Below are positions 48,266 through 57,879 of a DNA stretch of 58,000 nucleotides, in pieces. Both the position numbers and the translations under genes were made by a program. How positions within the stretch are numbered: the stretch's first letter is position 1; each line of letters starts with the position of its first letter. Source of the stretch: Adiantum capillus-veneris (lineage: Eukaryota > Streptophyta > Polypodiopsida > Polypodiales > Pteridaceae); NCBI GenBank assembly GCA_014529385.2, contig CM043965.1, positions 11,584,412 through 11,642,411 of the forward strand. Reading direction: 5' to 3'. The notes below the pieces were generated by a model. That model worked only from the letters and a program-made list of their open reading frames with translations. It made no database searches and had not been told where the DNA came from.

Positions 48266-51131
48266 TTTTCTTTGTTAGGTCATGTAATGGTCCCGCAATT
48301 TGTGAGAACTTTTCTATGAAGCGTCTATAGTATGCACACATACCTATAAAGCTTCTTAGTTCATGAAGATTCCTTGGTTTAGGCCATCCTTTTATTACCT
48401 CTAACTTGGATGGATCCATTTGGATTCCATCTTGAGAGATAATGTGACCTAAATATTGAATCTCTTGCAAGAAAAATTCACTTTTCTTTCGATTAACATA
48501 AAGTTTATTCTCTCTTAAAACTTGAAATATTACCTGGAGGTGTTGCTTGTGTTCCTCCAATGAATTAGAGTAGATGATAATATCATCAAAGAACACTCCA
48601 GTGAAGGTTCGATGAGGCCTGAACAGCTTCTCCATCAAGCGGTTAAATGTGGCTGGTGCATTAGTCAAGCCAAAAGGCATGACAATGTATTCGTAAAGAC
48701 CAAATGTAGTACAAAATGCGGTCTTTACAATGTCTTGATCAACTATCCTTATTTGATGATAGCCACTTTTTAGGTCAATCCTACTGAAGTAGGTCGATCC
48801 TTGTAGCTTATCAAATAGGTCTTCTACCCGTGGAACGGGAAACCTATTCTTGATAGTGATCCTATTTAGTGCTCTATAGTCGACACACATACGATATGTG
48901 CCGTCTTTCTTTTGCACTAATAGCACAGGTGAGCAAAATGGAGATGAGCTAGGCCTAACCATGCCCTTCTCAACTAACTCATGCACTTGCCGCATAATCT
49001 CCTCTTGTTGAGCTTGAGAAACTCTATAAGGAGGTTTGTTAGGCGGTGAACTTCCTGGAAGAAGTTCAATTGCATGGTCGTCATTACCTCGTTTAGGAGG
49101 TAGCTCACAAGGGATGTCGTCAATAAAAACATCTTGAAACCCCTTGAGAAAATTGGATAACTCTAATTCCTTTTGGTTGCTTTTATTTTCTTTTGTTAAA
49201 GCATTAGGTTCATTTTGAGAATCTTTAACAAAAATCATGTACACGGAAATAGAGCTCTTTATTGACTTGTTGAAAGCTGGTGTATGTACAATGGGGATGG
49301 TGTTACCCATCTCCTTAGCATCTATATACATGTCCTTTTCCCTGAACTTAAAGGAGATTCTCCTTTCAGGAAATTTAACATCGGCAGCCAGGCGGTCAAA
49401 CCATGGTGCCCCTAGGATTACATCCTCATGCTTGAGAGGAGAGATAAAGAAGTCCTCTTTGTCCACATAGCCTTGGACATGAAGCCTCAATTTCCCGATT
49501 AAGGGAGTGACTGAAGCTTCTTGCCCCTTGAAGGCACTGTCTGCGGGTAGGATATCTCCCATCTCGTAGGATTGTATGCCTAGCTTGGTGGCTAACTCCA
49601 TAGATATGAAATTGTGAGTAGAACCAGGGTCAAAGAGAATAAAAGCATCATGTTCTCTTACCTTTCCCCAAGCATGGCATAGAGGAGATCCTTTGTGGTG
49701 AGTTTGGTGAATCTCCTCCTCTTGGATTTCAACCAAAGAAGCTCTAGGAGGATCTTGGCGGTTGTTCTTTTGGGGACAAGCGCGGTACGCATGCCCTTGT
49801 TCGCCGCACTTGAAACACCGGTTATCTTTACGATAACGCTCAAGCTCTTCAGGAGAGAGTTTATTCTTTCCTTTGTAAACTCCCTTCTCTTTAGCTTTGT
49901 TGGAATTGCCCTTAGGAGACTTTTGGACATTGTCCTTCCCCTTAGGCTCATTGGAACCCTTGTTTTCCGGGGGCTTATTATTTCTTTTACCCCCCGTTTG
50001 GAAATTGATTCGCGAGGCCACCATAGTATGGTGTATTACCGCCGATATGGTACGTGGCCTTTGGGAGTTGACATACTCCGCCATTTCTTCGGTTAAGCCC
50101 GCACAAAATTGTTGCTTTTTCTCTCCAAAATCCAACTTTTTGAAGACAGTGGCTTTGAGTTGTAGGTCCCAAAACTTGTCTACATATTTGTGGATGGATT
50201 CATTGGGAGAGAGCTTTAAGCTTCGCCATTCGGTGAGTACTTTGTCTTTGGCATCGGTGGCCAAAAACTGCTTCATAATGGAAGCTCTTAAAGCCTTCCA
50301 TGTTCGTGGAGCTTCACCGTTGGCTCGTAGGCTAGACCACCATTGTCTGGCGGACTTTTGAAAGTGCATAGCTACATGGCGTAGCTTAGAGGACTCCGTG
50401 AAGCCCTCATCTCCAAACGCCGCATCGAATTGCTGGATAAAGGCCAAAACTTTGTCTGTAGCACCAAAGGTGCCATCATAGGTAAGGAAAGAGATGCTCT
50501 TCCCTCCCTCTTTGAATTTCTTCAGCTTGGACGACCTCTTCCATGCGGCATAGGATTTCCTATGGCCTCTTCTTTTTGATGGTTCAAAAGTTGCACCATC
50601 ACTTGCTTCAGAAGATGAAGAATTTGAAGAAGGTGGAGAAGAGGGTGACCTCTTTCTCGCCTTTTTCTTGTCTTGATCTTTGTCGTCTTCACCATAGCTT
50701 TCATAAGAGGAAGAGGATGAAGAAGATGGAGAAGAGGGTGTCCTCTTTCTCGCCTTTTTCTTCTCTTGCTTTTTATCATCCCTCTTTGAATTATGGCGTG
50801 GAGAAGAGTGTAATGGTCTTCTCCGCTTTGGTGGTGATGGAGAGCGTTTAGCCCGCCGTCTTCGTGGAGCCATCTCCGCCGAGGTGACGGGAGACTCGCT
50901 TCTTTCTCGTTCCTTCGGTGGAGGCTCTTGAGAAGGAGATGCATCATCAAGAAGTAAGTTCTTGAGCCCTTCATATGGATTCTCTTCTTCTTCCCGAATC
51001 GGAGAGAGACCTCTTTTGGTAGTCTCACAAGGAGGCTTCCTAGGTGTTCTCTCGTCATGGTGATGAGCTTGGAGAATTCCGTGAGCACGGAGCTGCCGTT
51101 GCACTTCACTTTGGAGAGATGGATTGCCCAT
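48084..51131 (-). CDS. Gypsy C gag, protease and reverse transcriptase
   Basis: This 1015-codon frame starts MGNPSLQSEVQRQLRAHGIL. Residues ~85-190 are Arg/Ser-rich with a duplicated KKKARKRTPSSPSSSSSS-type unit, like SR proteins. The gag core follows (FIQQFDAAFGDEGFTESSKL, then SARQWWSSLRANGEAPRTWK), then CCHC CFKCGEQGHAYRAC and protease FILFDPGSTHNFIS (D-P-G, kept in the relic copy too). [54 protein letters not shown] and FFDDIIIYS (Phe for Tyr in the box). It runs into RNase H until a frameshift at an AAA run (48116-48118), after which residues are out of frame. Confidence 0.95.
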   Translation of the reverse strand: MGNPSLQSEVQRQLRAHGILQAHHHDERTPRKPPCETTKRGLSPIREEEENPYEGLKNLLLDDASPSQEPPPKERERSESPVTSAEMAPRRRRAKRSPSPPKRRRPLHSSPRHNSKRDDKKQEKKKARKRTPSSPSSSSSSSYESYGEDDKDQDKKKARKRSPSSPPSSNSSSSEASDGATFEPSKRRGHRKSYAAWKRSSKLKKFKEGGKSISFLTYDGTFGATDKVLAFIQQFDAAFGDEGFTESSKLRHVAMHFQKSARQWWSSLRANGEAPRTWKALRASIMKQFLATDAKDKVLTEWRSLKLSPNESIHKYVDKFWDLQLKATVFKKLDFGEKKQQFCAGLTEEMAEYVNSQRPRTISAVIHHTMVASRINFQTGGKRNNKPPENKGSNEPKGKDNVQKSPKGNSNKAKEKGVYKGKNKLSPEELERYRKDNRCFKCGEQGHAYRACPQKNNRQDPPRASLVEIQEEEIHQTHHKGSPLCHAWGKVREHDAFILFDPGSTHNFISMELATKLGIQSYEMGDILPADSAFKGQEASVTPLIGKLRLHVQGYVDKEDFFISPLKHEDVILGAPWFDRLAADVKFPERRISFKFREKDMYIDAKEMGNTIPIVHTPAFNKSIKSSISVYMIFVKDSQNEPNALTKENKSNQKELELSNFLKGFQDVFIDDIPCELPPKRGNDDHAIELLPGSSPPNKPPYRVSQAQQEEIMRQVHELVEKGMVRPSSSPFCSPVLLVQKKDGTYRMCVDYRALNRITIKNRFPVPRVEDLFDKLQGSTYFSRIDLKSGYHQIRIVDQDIVKTAFCTTFGLYEYIVMPFGLTNAPATFNRLMEKLFRPHRTFTGVFFDDIIIYSNSLEEHKQHLQVIFQVLRENKLYVNRKKSEFFLQEIQYLGHIISQDGIQMDPSKLEVIKGWPKPRNLHELRSFIGMCAYYRRFIEKFSQIAGPLHDLTKKNVRYTWSAKENNAFEKLKEKLISQPVLTLPDLSKPFEVQCDACGDCLGAVSAPRRARHRL

Positions 51132-51655
51132 GGCTTGTTAAAGCCTAGAAACTAGATAGTTAACAAGCATTGAAGCATCATTAGTAGCTTGCTCATGAGC
51201 AAAATCAAAGTTATCAACATTAATTTCACTCTCTTTACTATTGTCAGCCATTCTAACAACTTTTAGGTATAAACTTTTTAGGTGTACTTTGGCACTTCAA
51301 GCCCTAGTTGCTACTCCTCTTTACCCCTTTAGAAAAAGCACTCAAGCTACTGTACCCGCGGCTCGAATACCATTAATTGCAAGGAATAGAAGAGAGGGTC
51401 TTTCGACACCAAAACAGCACCGGCTCCTGTCAAGCTTCTAATAGCTCAATAGTGGTTAAGCCGTAGGCAAGCCCCGTAGGACTCCACTATTAAGACCATA
51501 GCTCTCGACGGTGATGCCCCGTTAACTGCACAAAGGCAAGCGCACTGCAAGGCTGAAAAATCCCTATTCTACTTACTCACAGGAAATTAATAATACCAAC
51601 CATTTGTAGCTAGCTTGAGGACCTCCCTTCTTGAGCAAGAAAAGAGAAACCTTGA

Positions 51656-51667
51656 GCTCTGATACCA
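51656..51667 (-). other. Gypsy C primer-binding site (initiator Met tRNA)
   Basis: Minus strand TGGTATCAGAGC, one base from the LTR at 51669. Confidence 0.93.
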
Positions 51668-51668
51668 A

Positions 51669-53259
51669 TGGAACATTTAATGGCCTATAATCTTATGTGT
51701 AGCGGAAATTAGAATGAACATAGTGGGCATTTCATTAGAATAGATTCCTAATGAGAATTACAAGAGTGCTTGGGTGGAGAGAGCAGCAAAAAGCATAACA
51801 CCTAGTTAGATAGCATCGACAATACTTTCAAAAGAGAGAGAAATTAAGCTGTTGACAACAGTTGAGGACCGGATTTGCATGGAGCCGGTCCCCCCTCCAA
51901 AAGGCTTTGTATTATGGTTTCTCCCATCAAGAGAGACATTGTACAATACAATTCTTTGTGTTCCTTCAAGACTAGCTAGTGCAATGAAGATGGAAGCTTC
52001 ATACACCAAGCAAAACACTTAATCAAACACAACTTGAATTATCCCCGTTCTCAGACCCAAGACCTCACACACCTTCGAAGATGGTGAGAGCTAGCAGGGT
52101 ATGAGAGTGGATTGAGAAGAAAAAGAAGTATCTTACGAGAAAGATGTACATCTCCTCACATAATCACTCATATTAGCATAGCTTAGCTTAGTAATTAGCT
52201 TGGTAGAGAAGATGAGCATGCATTGAAGCTTGGCTCTTGGTTGGATTTGCATCCATATGCCAAGAGAGTGTTGATGTAGGCTTCTATCTCACAAGCTTGG
52301 AGTAGGTGATGAGCTCTCCATTAAAGCTTGGGAGGAGATAGAGTATTTTCCCTTCACACATGGTCAAGTGTGTGAGTGTTGTGTGTCAATGCCAAGCAAA
52401 AATCAGCCCCCCCCTCTCTTGGGCGAGCCCTAGCTGCTAATTAGGTCTGCCTTTTGCCTCATTGGACCTCCCCAGGTCAAGCCAATAGGAATTAAGCAGC
52501 ATAAGTGATAGCCTTCTGACATGTGTCCCCCTTTCCCCTTTTGTGAGAGCTTTAGGTAATTAAATAATTAAACTAAACTCTCATTGGACCCCTTTGCCTC
52601 CTGGCCAATAGGAATCAGGCAAGCCATGGGGCTCCTGAATGCTCATTGGACCCCTTGGGAGACTGCCCAATAGTCTTCTAGGAGACTTAATTCTCATTGG
52701 TTTCTTTTATTAAATGTTTTTAAATTAATTAAACTAGATTTACTCTAGCTTAATTCTCATTGGTCCACTTCAAGGGTCTTCCAATAGGAATTGGGCACAC
52801 CTTGTGGGCATCTGGCCTAGGGAGCTGACATGTGTCCCTCATTCCCTTTGTGTAAAGGGAGCCTGTGTCTGTGTGTGTGGCTTTCTCTCTCATCCCCTAG
52901 CTTTGGGGCTCGCCCCCTCCCATGTAGGGATGTGCAAAGACTTTTTAGGGCACACACTAAGCATCCAATTTTCCCTAGGGTTGACCTTTGGACACAACCT
53001 TTGAATTTTGGAACCTTAGCATTTTGGAAGTCTTAATGGGCTGAACCTTAGGGTCTTTTTGGCCCATTGTTTCACATGGCTCTTTTGCAGATGGCCCCCC
53101 CTTTGGATCCCTATTTTCCCTCCTTTGGATCCCTACTGTGGCCGGTCTGCTAGCTTAACCAATATTCTAGCTTTTTCTCCCTTGGCACTTCCCCACATTA
53201 AATGATCAGTTTAATATGAGAAAATCATTTAGGAGAATTAGATATTGATTATTATGACA
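51669..53259 (-). repeat. Gypsy C 5' LTR (right copy)
   Basis: Near-identical direct repeat of 44362-45954, with a few substitutions and small length changes in the C-run near 52409 and the TG run near 52865. Confidence 0.95.
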
Positions 53260-53264
53260 AACTG
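53260..53264. repeat. Target duplication of gypsy C (right)
   Basis: AACTG, matching 44357-44361. Confidence 0.92.
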
Positions 53265-53281
53265 CACATGCACATACAAAT

Positions 53282-53796
53282 TATATGATGTTCGTATGGT
53301 CGGGTTAACGACCTGAACGCCACATTTATGCAAAAATGGATGCTTCTAATAAACGACACTCTATTAGCCGCGTTACCGACCGAGTGCCGCCTGAATGTAA
53401 GGAGAAATAATGGCTTGCATACGAACATCATATAGCCGCGTTATCGATCGATGTCCATATGTTTTTTGGGTAAGGGGAAGGGAAGTTGACTTACCATAAG
53501 GATACTAGATTCGTTGAGTTACCGACGTAGTACCTAGATAGTAAGCCAATACTTACCACAAGGACACCATCTTCCTCGCGTCACCGAGGTGATGCCCCCG
53601 TGATAAGCATTGTTCCGTAGGATAGCTTACACACACACTCCCATTGTGTGGTAAGGTACCTTATCACTGCCGTGCAATATGGCAAAAGGCACGCTACCAC
53701 ACAACGCATACACACACACACAACACATACCCGGATCGTATGGTCAGGTACTCCGCTACTGCCCTGTAGTGCGACGTAGAGCACGCTTCCACACGA
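53282..53796. repeat. hAT right-end hairpin array
   Basis: At least seven hairpin units. 53282-53298 (TATATGATGTTCGTATG) is the exact complement of 53418-53434. Inner stems: GGTCG/CGACC (53298, 53309), CACTC/GAGTG (53357, 53382), ACATC/GATGT with CATA/TATG (53425, 53450), CTTAC/GTAAG with TACTA/TAGTA (53490, 53541), CTTA/TAAG with CATC/GATG (53552, 53604), TTGTGTGGTA/TACCACACAA (53644, 53695), and TCGTATGG/CCACACGA (53736, 53789). Several loops share a GCGTTACCGACC-like core, while stems differ but stay complementary. Confidence 0.7.
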
Positions 53797-53819
53797 CCCC
53801 CTCTCTCCCTCTCTCCTCT

Positions 53820-53875
53820 CTCCTCTTGACGTACCTGCAAAGGTGCTCTCTCTCTCTCTCTCTCTCTCTCTCTAA
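53820..53875. repeat. CT microsatellite in hAT right end
   Basis: A (CT)n run at about 53848-53874, with shorter CT-rich words before it (53802-53826). Possibly a promoter-proximal GA tract for the minus-strand genes, but nothing else supports that. Confidence 0.7.
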
Positions 53876-53899
53876 AGCTGAAAGCAAGAAATAACACCC

Positions 53900-54098
53900 A
53901 GCAGGCCCGATTGGGCCCGCATATATAATTTTGCGAGCCCGTGGGCCTTTTTAGTATTCCCGGCGGGAATTTAGTGGGTTTGTAGGTCGCCCTTAACCAA
54001 ATTCTTTGTGATCATGTTTAGTGTAATCATGTAAATGTGTCAATAAGACCTTGTGATCACACAAAATTTTTCATAATTACGTAAATATTAAATCCCTG
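53900..54098 (+). repeat. hAT right subterminal region and terminal inverted repeat
   Basis: A GC-rich patch (GGGCCCG, CCCGGCGGG) mirrors the left end. It is followed by repeated TGATCA/TGTAATCATG words and the terminal ACGTAA...AAATCCCTG, the inverted counterpart of 31884. Confidence 0.8.
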
Positions 54099-54106
54099 AT
54101 GACAAT
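54099..54106. repeat. 8-bp target duplication of the hAT (right)
   Basis: ATGACAAT, matching 31876-31883. Confidence 0.92.
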
Positions 54107-55147
54107 GTACTCATAAAGACCAAACGTAGTGCAAAATGCGGTATTTACAATGTCTTGATCAACTATCCTTATTTGATGGTAGCCACTTTTTAGATCAATC
54201 TTATTGAAGTAGGTCGACCCCTGTAGCTTATCAAATAGGTGTTCTACCCATGGAACGGGAAACCTATTCTTGATAGTGATCCTATTTAGTGCTCTATAGT
54301 CAACACACATACGATGTGTGCCATATTTCTTCTATACTAATAACACTGGTGAACAAAATGGAGATGATCTAGGCCTTTCTCAACCAACTCATGCACTTGC
54401 CATATATTCTCCTCTTGTTGAGCTTGGGAAACTTAATAAGGAGGTTTATTAGGCAGTGAGCTTCTTGGAAGAAGTTCAATTGCATGGTCGTCATCCCCTC
54501 ATTTGGGAGATGGCTCGCAAGGGATGTCGTCATTAAAAAATCTTGGAATCCCTTGAGGAACTTGGAAAACTCTAATTCCTTTTGATTGGTTAAATATTCT
54601 TTTGCTAAAACATTAGGTTCATTTTGAGAATCTTTAACAAAATTCATGTACACGGAAATAGAGCTCTTTATTGACTTATTGAAATCTTGGTTATGTGCAA
54701 TGGGTATGGTACAACCAATTCCTTAGCATCTATGTACATATCTTTTTTCCTGAACCTAAAGTAGATTTTTCTTTTAGAGAATTCAACATTGGCAGCCATG
54801 CAATCAAACCATGATGCCCCTAGGATTACATCCTCATGCTTGAGAGGAGAGATGAATAAATCCTCCTTGTCCACATAGCTTTGGACATGGAGACTCAATT
54901 TACCACTGTAAGGGAGTGACTGAGGATTCTTGCCCCTTGAAAGCACCATCGAGAGGTAGGACATCTCCCATCTCATAGGCATGGATGCCTAGCTTGGTGG
55001 CAAACTCTGTGGATATGAAATTGTGAGTAGAACCAGGGTCAAAGAGAATGAAAGCATCATGTTCTCTTACCTTTCCCCAAGCATGACATAGAGGAGATCC
55101 TTTGTGTTGAGCATCCTCTTCTTGAATTTTGACCAAGGTAGCTCTAG
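54107..55147 (-). pseudogene. Family-C gypsy relic, RT and protease (right of hAT)
   Basis: The minus strand matches gypsy C 48690-49750: protease LFDPGSTHNFISTEFATKLG, the linker with NEPNVLAKEYLTNQKELEF, and RT MCVDYRALNRITIKNRFPVP and FNKIDLKSGYHQIRIVDQD. Several frameshifts and stops are present. It is the continuation of 31758-31883 across the hAT and ends at the copia D LTR. The D-P-G protease motif is shared with the young copy. Confidence 0.9.
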
Positions 55148-55411
55148 TGTTAGGTTTAATGGCCATGTGGCCGATCGCCCATCACTAACTGCTACTAGCC
55201 CTAACTGTACAACTATACACTTGTGTGAGCCACTTACACTAAGTACATTGTGTTGTGCATTAGTGCATAAGATAGAGAAGAAAGAAAGGGGGCACACAAT
55301 GTGTGTCAAATCTCCCCCTCCAACCTGTGTGTGTGGCTATGGTGGTGTGTGTGTGAGTGTGTGTGCGTATTCATCTTCCGCTTCCGTTGCGCTCCCGGCT
55401 CCTCTCCTTCA
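55148..55411 (+). repeat. Copia D 5' LTR
   Basis: TGTTAGGTTT...CTCCTTCA, 264 bp, directly before an initiator-Met primer site. It contains GTGTGTG-rich text at about 55324-55365. The 3' partner lies outside the window. Confidence 0.8.
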
Positions 55412-55413
55412 TC

Positions 55414-55425
55414 TGGTATCAGAGC
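55414..55425 (+). other. Copia D primer-binding site (initiator Met tRNA)
   Basis: TGGTATCAGAGC two bases after the LTR end. Confidence 0.93.
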
Positions 55426-56602
55426 AGTTTCATTCCCGAAATTTCTTTCGTGCATGCGTGCACTTTCAAGAGTGCAAATAGGGTTCTAACTTTGGCATCG
55501 GCAAATTCAGCATTCCAAGAGCGTTTCCACTAGGTGTCCTTCGGTTTATTCTCCTTTTGGAGCCATACGTGCCATCAAAAACCTCGTTCGAGCTACGGTT
55601 CAGGAGCTGCATTTTTCAGCCCTCTTTTGGTAGTTTGTGTTGCAAAGCTTCCATATCCATTACAGGTGCCATTGTCGAAGTCTCTTCCATCTATGAGAGA
55701 CCACGAATCATTTGGGAGTGTGTAGCCTCTTTCGGAGTGGCATCATACACACACATAGAGTGGGAGTTTGATGGCATTGTCTTCTTCAACTAGAAATATA
55801 GATACAGGTACAGCTACTAGTACATAGAGCGGCTTGGTTAGCTTTCTCTGTGCTCCCAGCTCCTCTTCCTCATCCCTACTTCTCGGCCTCAATCTCAGCT
55901 TCGGCTACGGCATCGGAATCAACTCACAGGCTACAAGTTTTAGTGCTTACGATAGTCTGGTTCTAGTGGGAGCAATTTTTTATGCATACATGCATATGTT
56001 GGCACTTTTGACAGTGTTTGAGCTCTTTTAAGAGCAGTTTGACTCCCCACACAGATATTTCTTTGCATGCACATGCTTTTGGCGCATGTTTGAGCATCGT
56101 GAGACGGACTCGTACCTCTTTGTGGATACTGCCATTGTACACTTTTGTGGAGCTATCTTTTGGCTAGTACGACAATCCCGACCATTTCTAAGACTTGGTC
56201 CAGATGATAGCCATTTGTGAGACTTGGCTATATGTTTTGTTGCATAACCTATGTTGTTGAGGGTCGATAGCATGAGGTTTCATTGAGCTGGGGTATTCTC
56301 AAATATGGAGATATCTTTGGTGATAAGGTAGCTGAGCATCCCTTGGGAGGCCTCGCCATAGGACATGTATCTCTAGAGTGGTATAGGTGCTTTTGATGCC
56401 GAGTTGGTGGTCTATGGTCAGTTTGACAGTTTATGCACCTCAGTTGGTCTCTATACAATGTGCTTTTGAGAGGCATTGCCCTCTTTGATGCTTTGTGAGT
56501 GACATACTTGGTCATTTTGTCTCGTATTTTGGTTGACATAGTCCCAAATACAAAGGAGACTCTACCAAAATTTTCCCAAAATCTTTGGGTAGTTTTGTCA
56601 CC
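55426..56602 (+). other. Copia D leader with an internal duplication
   Basis: No gene is supported. Text around 55421-55470 (GAGCAGTTTCATTCCC, then ATTTCTTT and GCATG words) recurs in diverged form at 56033-56090 (GAGCAGTTTGACTCCCC, then ATATTTCTTTGCATG). GCTCCCGGCTCCTCT near 55391 recurs as GCTCCCAGCTCCTCT near 55851. Confidence 0.55.
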
Positions 56603-56803
56603 ATGTCTACTAGCAAACATTGTGACAGTTATGACATAAATAAGTTTGATGGCACTAATTTTCAGCTTTGGAAAAACCAAATGCATGATATGCTTGTCCA
56701 AAAGAAGCAAAAGTTGCATATTGCCTATGCAGCTAGAACTGACGATATGCACATGACTCAGTTTCAGTGGGAGGAGCTTGTGATGAGCTATGCAAGTCTA
56801 TGA
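56603..56803 (+). pseudogene. Copia D gag, N-terminal part
   Basis: The ATG at 56603 gives MSTSKHCDSYDINKFDGTNF then QLWKNQMHDMLVQKK, the typical copia gag opening (F-DG-NF-LWK). A frameshift near 56775-56790 takes coding into the frame at 56767. Confidence 0.85.
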
Positions 56804-57879
56804 TAAGACTGCACCTTGGTGAGTCAGTATACTTTTCAATGTTAGAATGCAAGATTGCTCATGCTTTATGGAAAAAATTATGTGACACTTACGAAAAGGA
56901 TACGGCTAGCAATAAGGTTTTACTGATGCGAAAACTTTTCAACCTTCATATGAAGGAGTCAGCTAGTGTTTCTAGCCATATCAATGATTTTGATTCTCTT
57001 TTTGCCCAGATTCGTGCACAATGCATGGCCATTGATGACGAGATGAAAGCAATCTTTTTGATTTGTTCGTTGCCACACTCTTGGGATATCTTTTGCACAG
57101 CTGTTAGTAACTCTACTCCTAATGGTACACTAAAATATGATGATGTTACTAGTGCACTTTTGTCAGAGGAGATGCGTCAAAAGACCATGACTATCTCGCA
57201 TTATGGTGGAAAAGCTCATTATGTACAAAGGGATGATAAGCAATGTAAGGGCCGTTCTTTGCAATGTGAGTCCAAGAAAGAGGGCAATAGAGATGCATCA
57301 AAGGGTAGATCAAAGTCTCGTGGTTGCCGCAATGTTCAATGCCATTATTGTGATAAGTTTGGTCACATAGAGAAGGATTATGCTTGGAAGCGTGACAAAG
57401 AGAAGGGCAAAGGTAAAAGCAAAGATCATGATGATAGAGAGAAAAACCAAAATAGTTCGGTTAAGATTGAAGAACTGAACATAGTTCAGGATAGTAGTGA
57501 TGTGCAAGACATTAATATATTGACTGAAAATAATGATGTCTTTTATGATGCACAGGAACTCTATCTTTGCAGTGTTCTATGCCAACTAAACTCCTTGTTA
57601 GTGGTAGTATCCCATACATGGATTCTTGATTCGGGTGCTTCATTGCTTGTCACACCTCATAGGTATTGGTTTACTACATACGAGGAAACCATTGGCTCTG
57701 TTACACTTGGTGACAGTTACTCTTGTGGCATTGTTGGCATAGGTGATATTGCCTTGGTTATGGAAAGTGGAGTAAAGTTTATCATCCATAATGTGTGTCA
57801 TGTTCCAGCCTTGACACGCAATCTGTTTTTGGTTAGACGTCTTGATGACTTGGGTTACAAAGTCACTTTCCATCAGTAG
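56767..57879 (+). pseudogene. Copia D gag and protease
   Basis: From about 56780 this frame carries the copia gag: CDELCKSMIRLHLGE, then LWKKLCDTYEKDTASNKVLL and INDFDSLFAQIRAQ. The zinc knuckle reads CHYCDKFGHIEKDY where the last Cys is Tyr. The protease is WILDSGASLLVTPH (DSG), then HNVCHVPALTRNLFLVRRLD. A TAG at 57877-57879 interrupts the frame in the pre-integrase region. Confidence 0.88.

Larger units (their letters stand above)
44362..53259 (-). mobile_element. Gypsy C, young chromovirus-like Ty3/gypsy element
   Basis: Nearly identical LTRs (1593 and 1591 bp), 5-bp duplication AACTG, an initiator-Met primer site and a polypurine tract enclose minus-strand gag-pol. The domain order is gag, CCHC, protease, RT, RNase H, integrase, chromodomain-like tail. 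The two LTRs differ at only about ten positions by eye. The one coding lesion seen is a frameshift in RNase H at 48116-48118. A relic of the same family flanks the hAT (31758, 54107). Confidence 0.95.
31884..54098 (+). mobile_element. hAT DNA transposon with nested insertions
   Basis: Its ends are CAGGGATTT and AAATCCCTG in inverted orientation, flanked by the 8-bp duplication ATGACAAT, the hallmarks of hAT elements. Total length is 22,215 bp; without the copia and gypsy C insertions it is about 7.7 kb. It carries a BED/DUF659-type transposase on the plus strand (33100-41330, broken by a foldback and a copia element), RING-like and kinase-like fragments on the minus strand, and structured ends. 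It inserted into a family-C gypsy relic. Confidence 0.9.

Noticed and set aside
53600-53900. Minus- and plus-strand open frames rich in CVCV and SLSL repeats (53581-53897)
   Set aside because: They are translations of CA and CT simple repeats in the hAT end.
31884-54098. Calling the region a Mutator or CACTA element
   Set aside because: 8-bp duplication with CAGGG ends, BED/DUF659 motifs and the hAT dimerisation motif fit hAT; Mutator would give 9-bp and CACTA 3-bp duplications.
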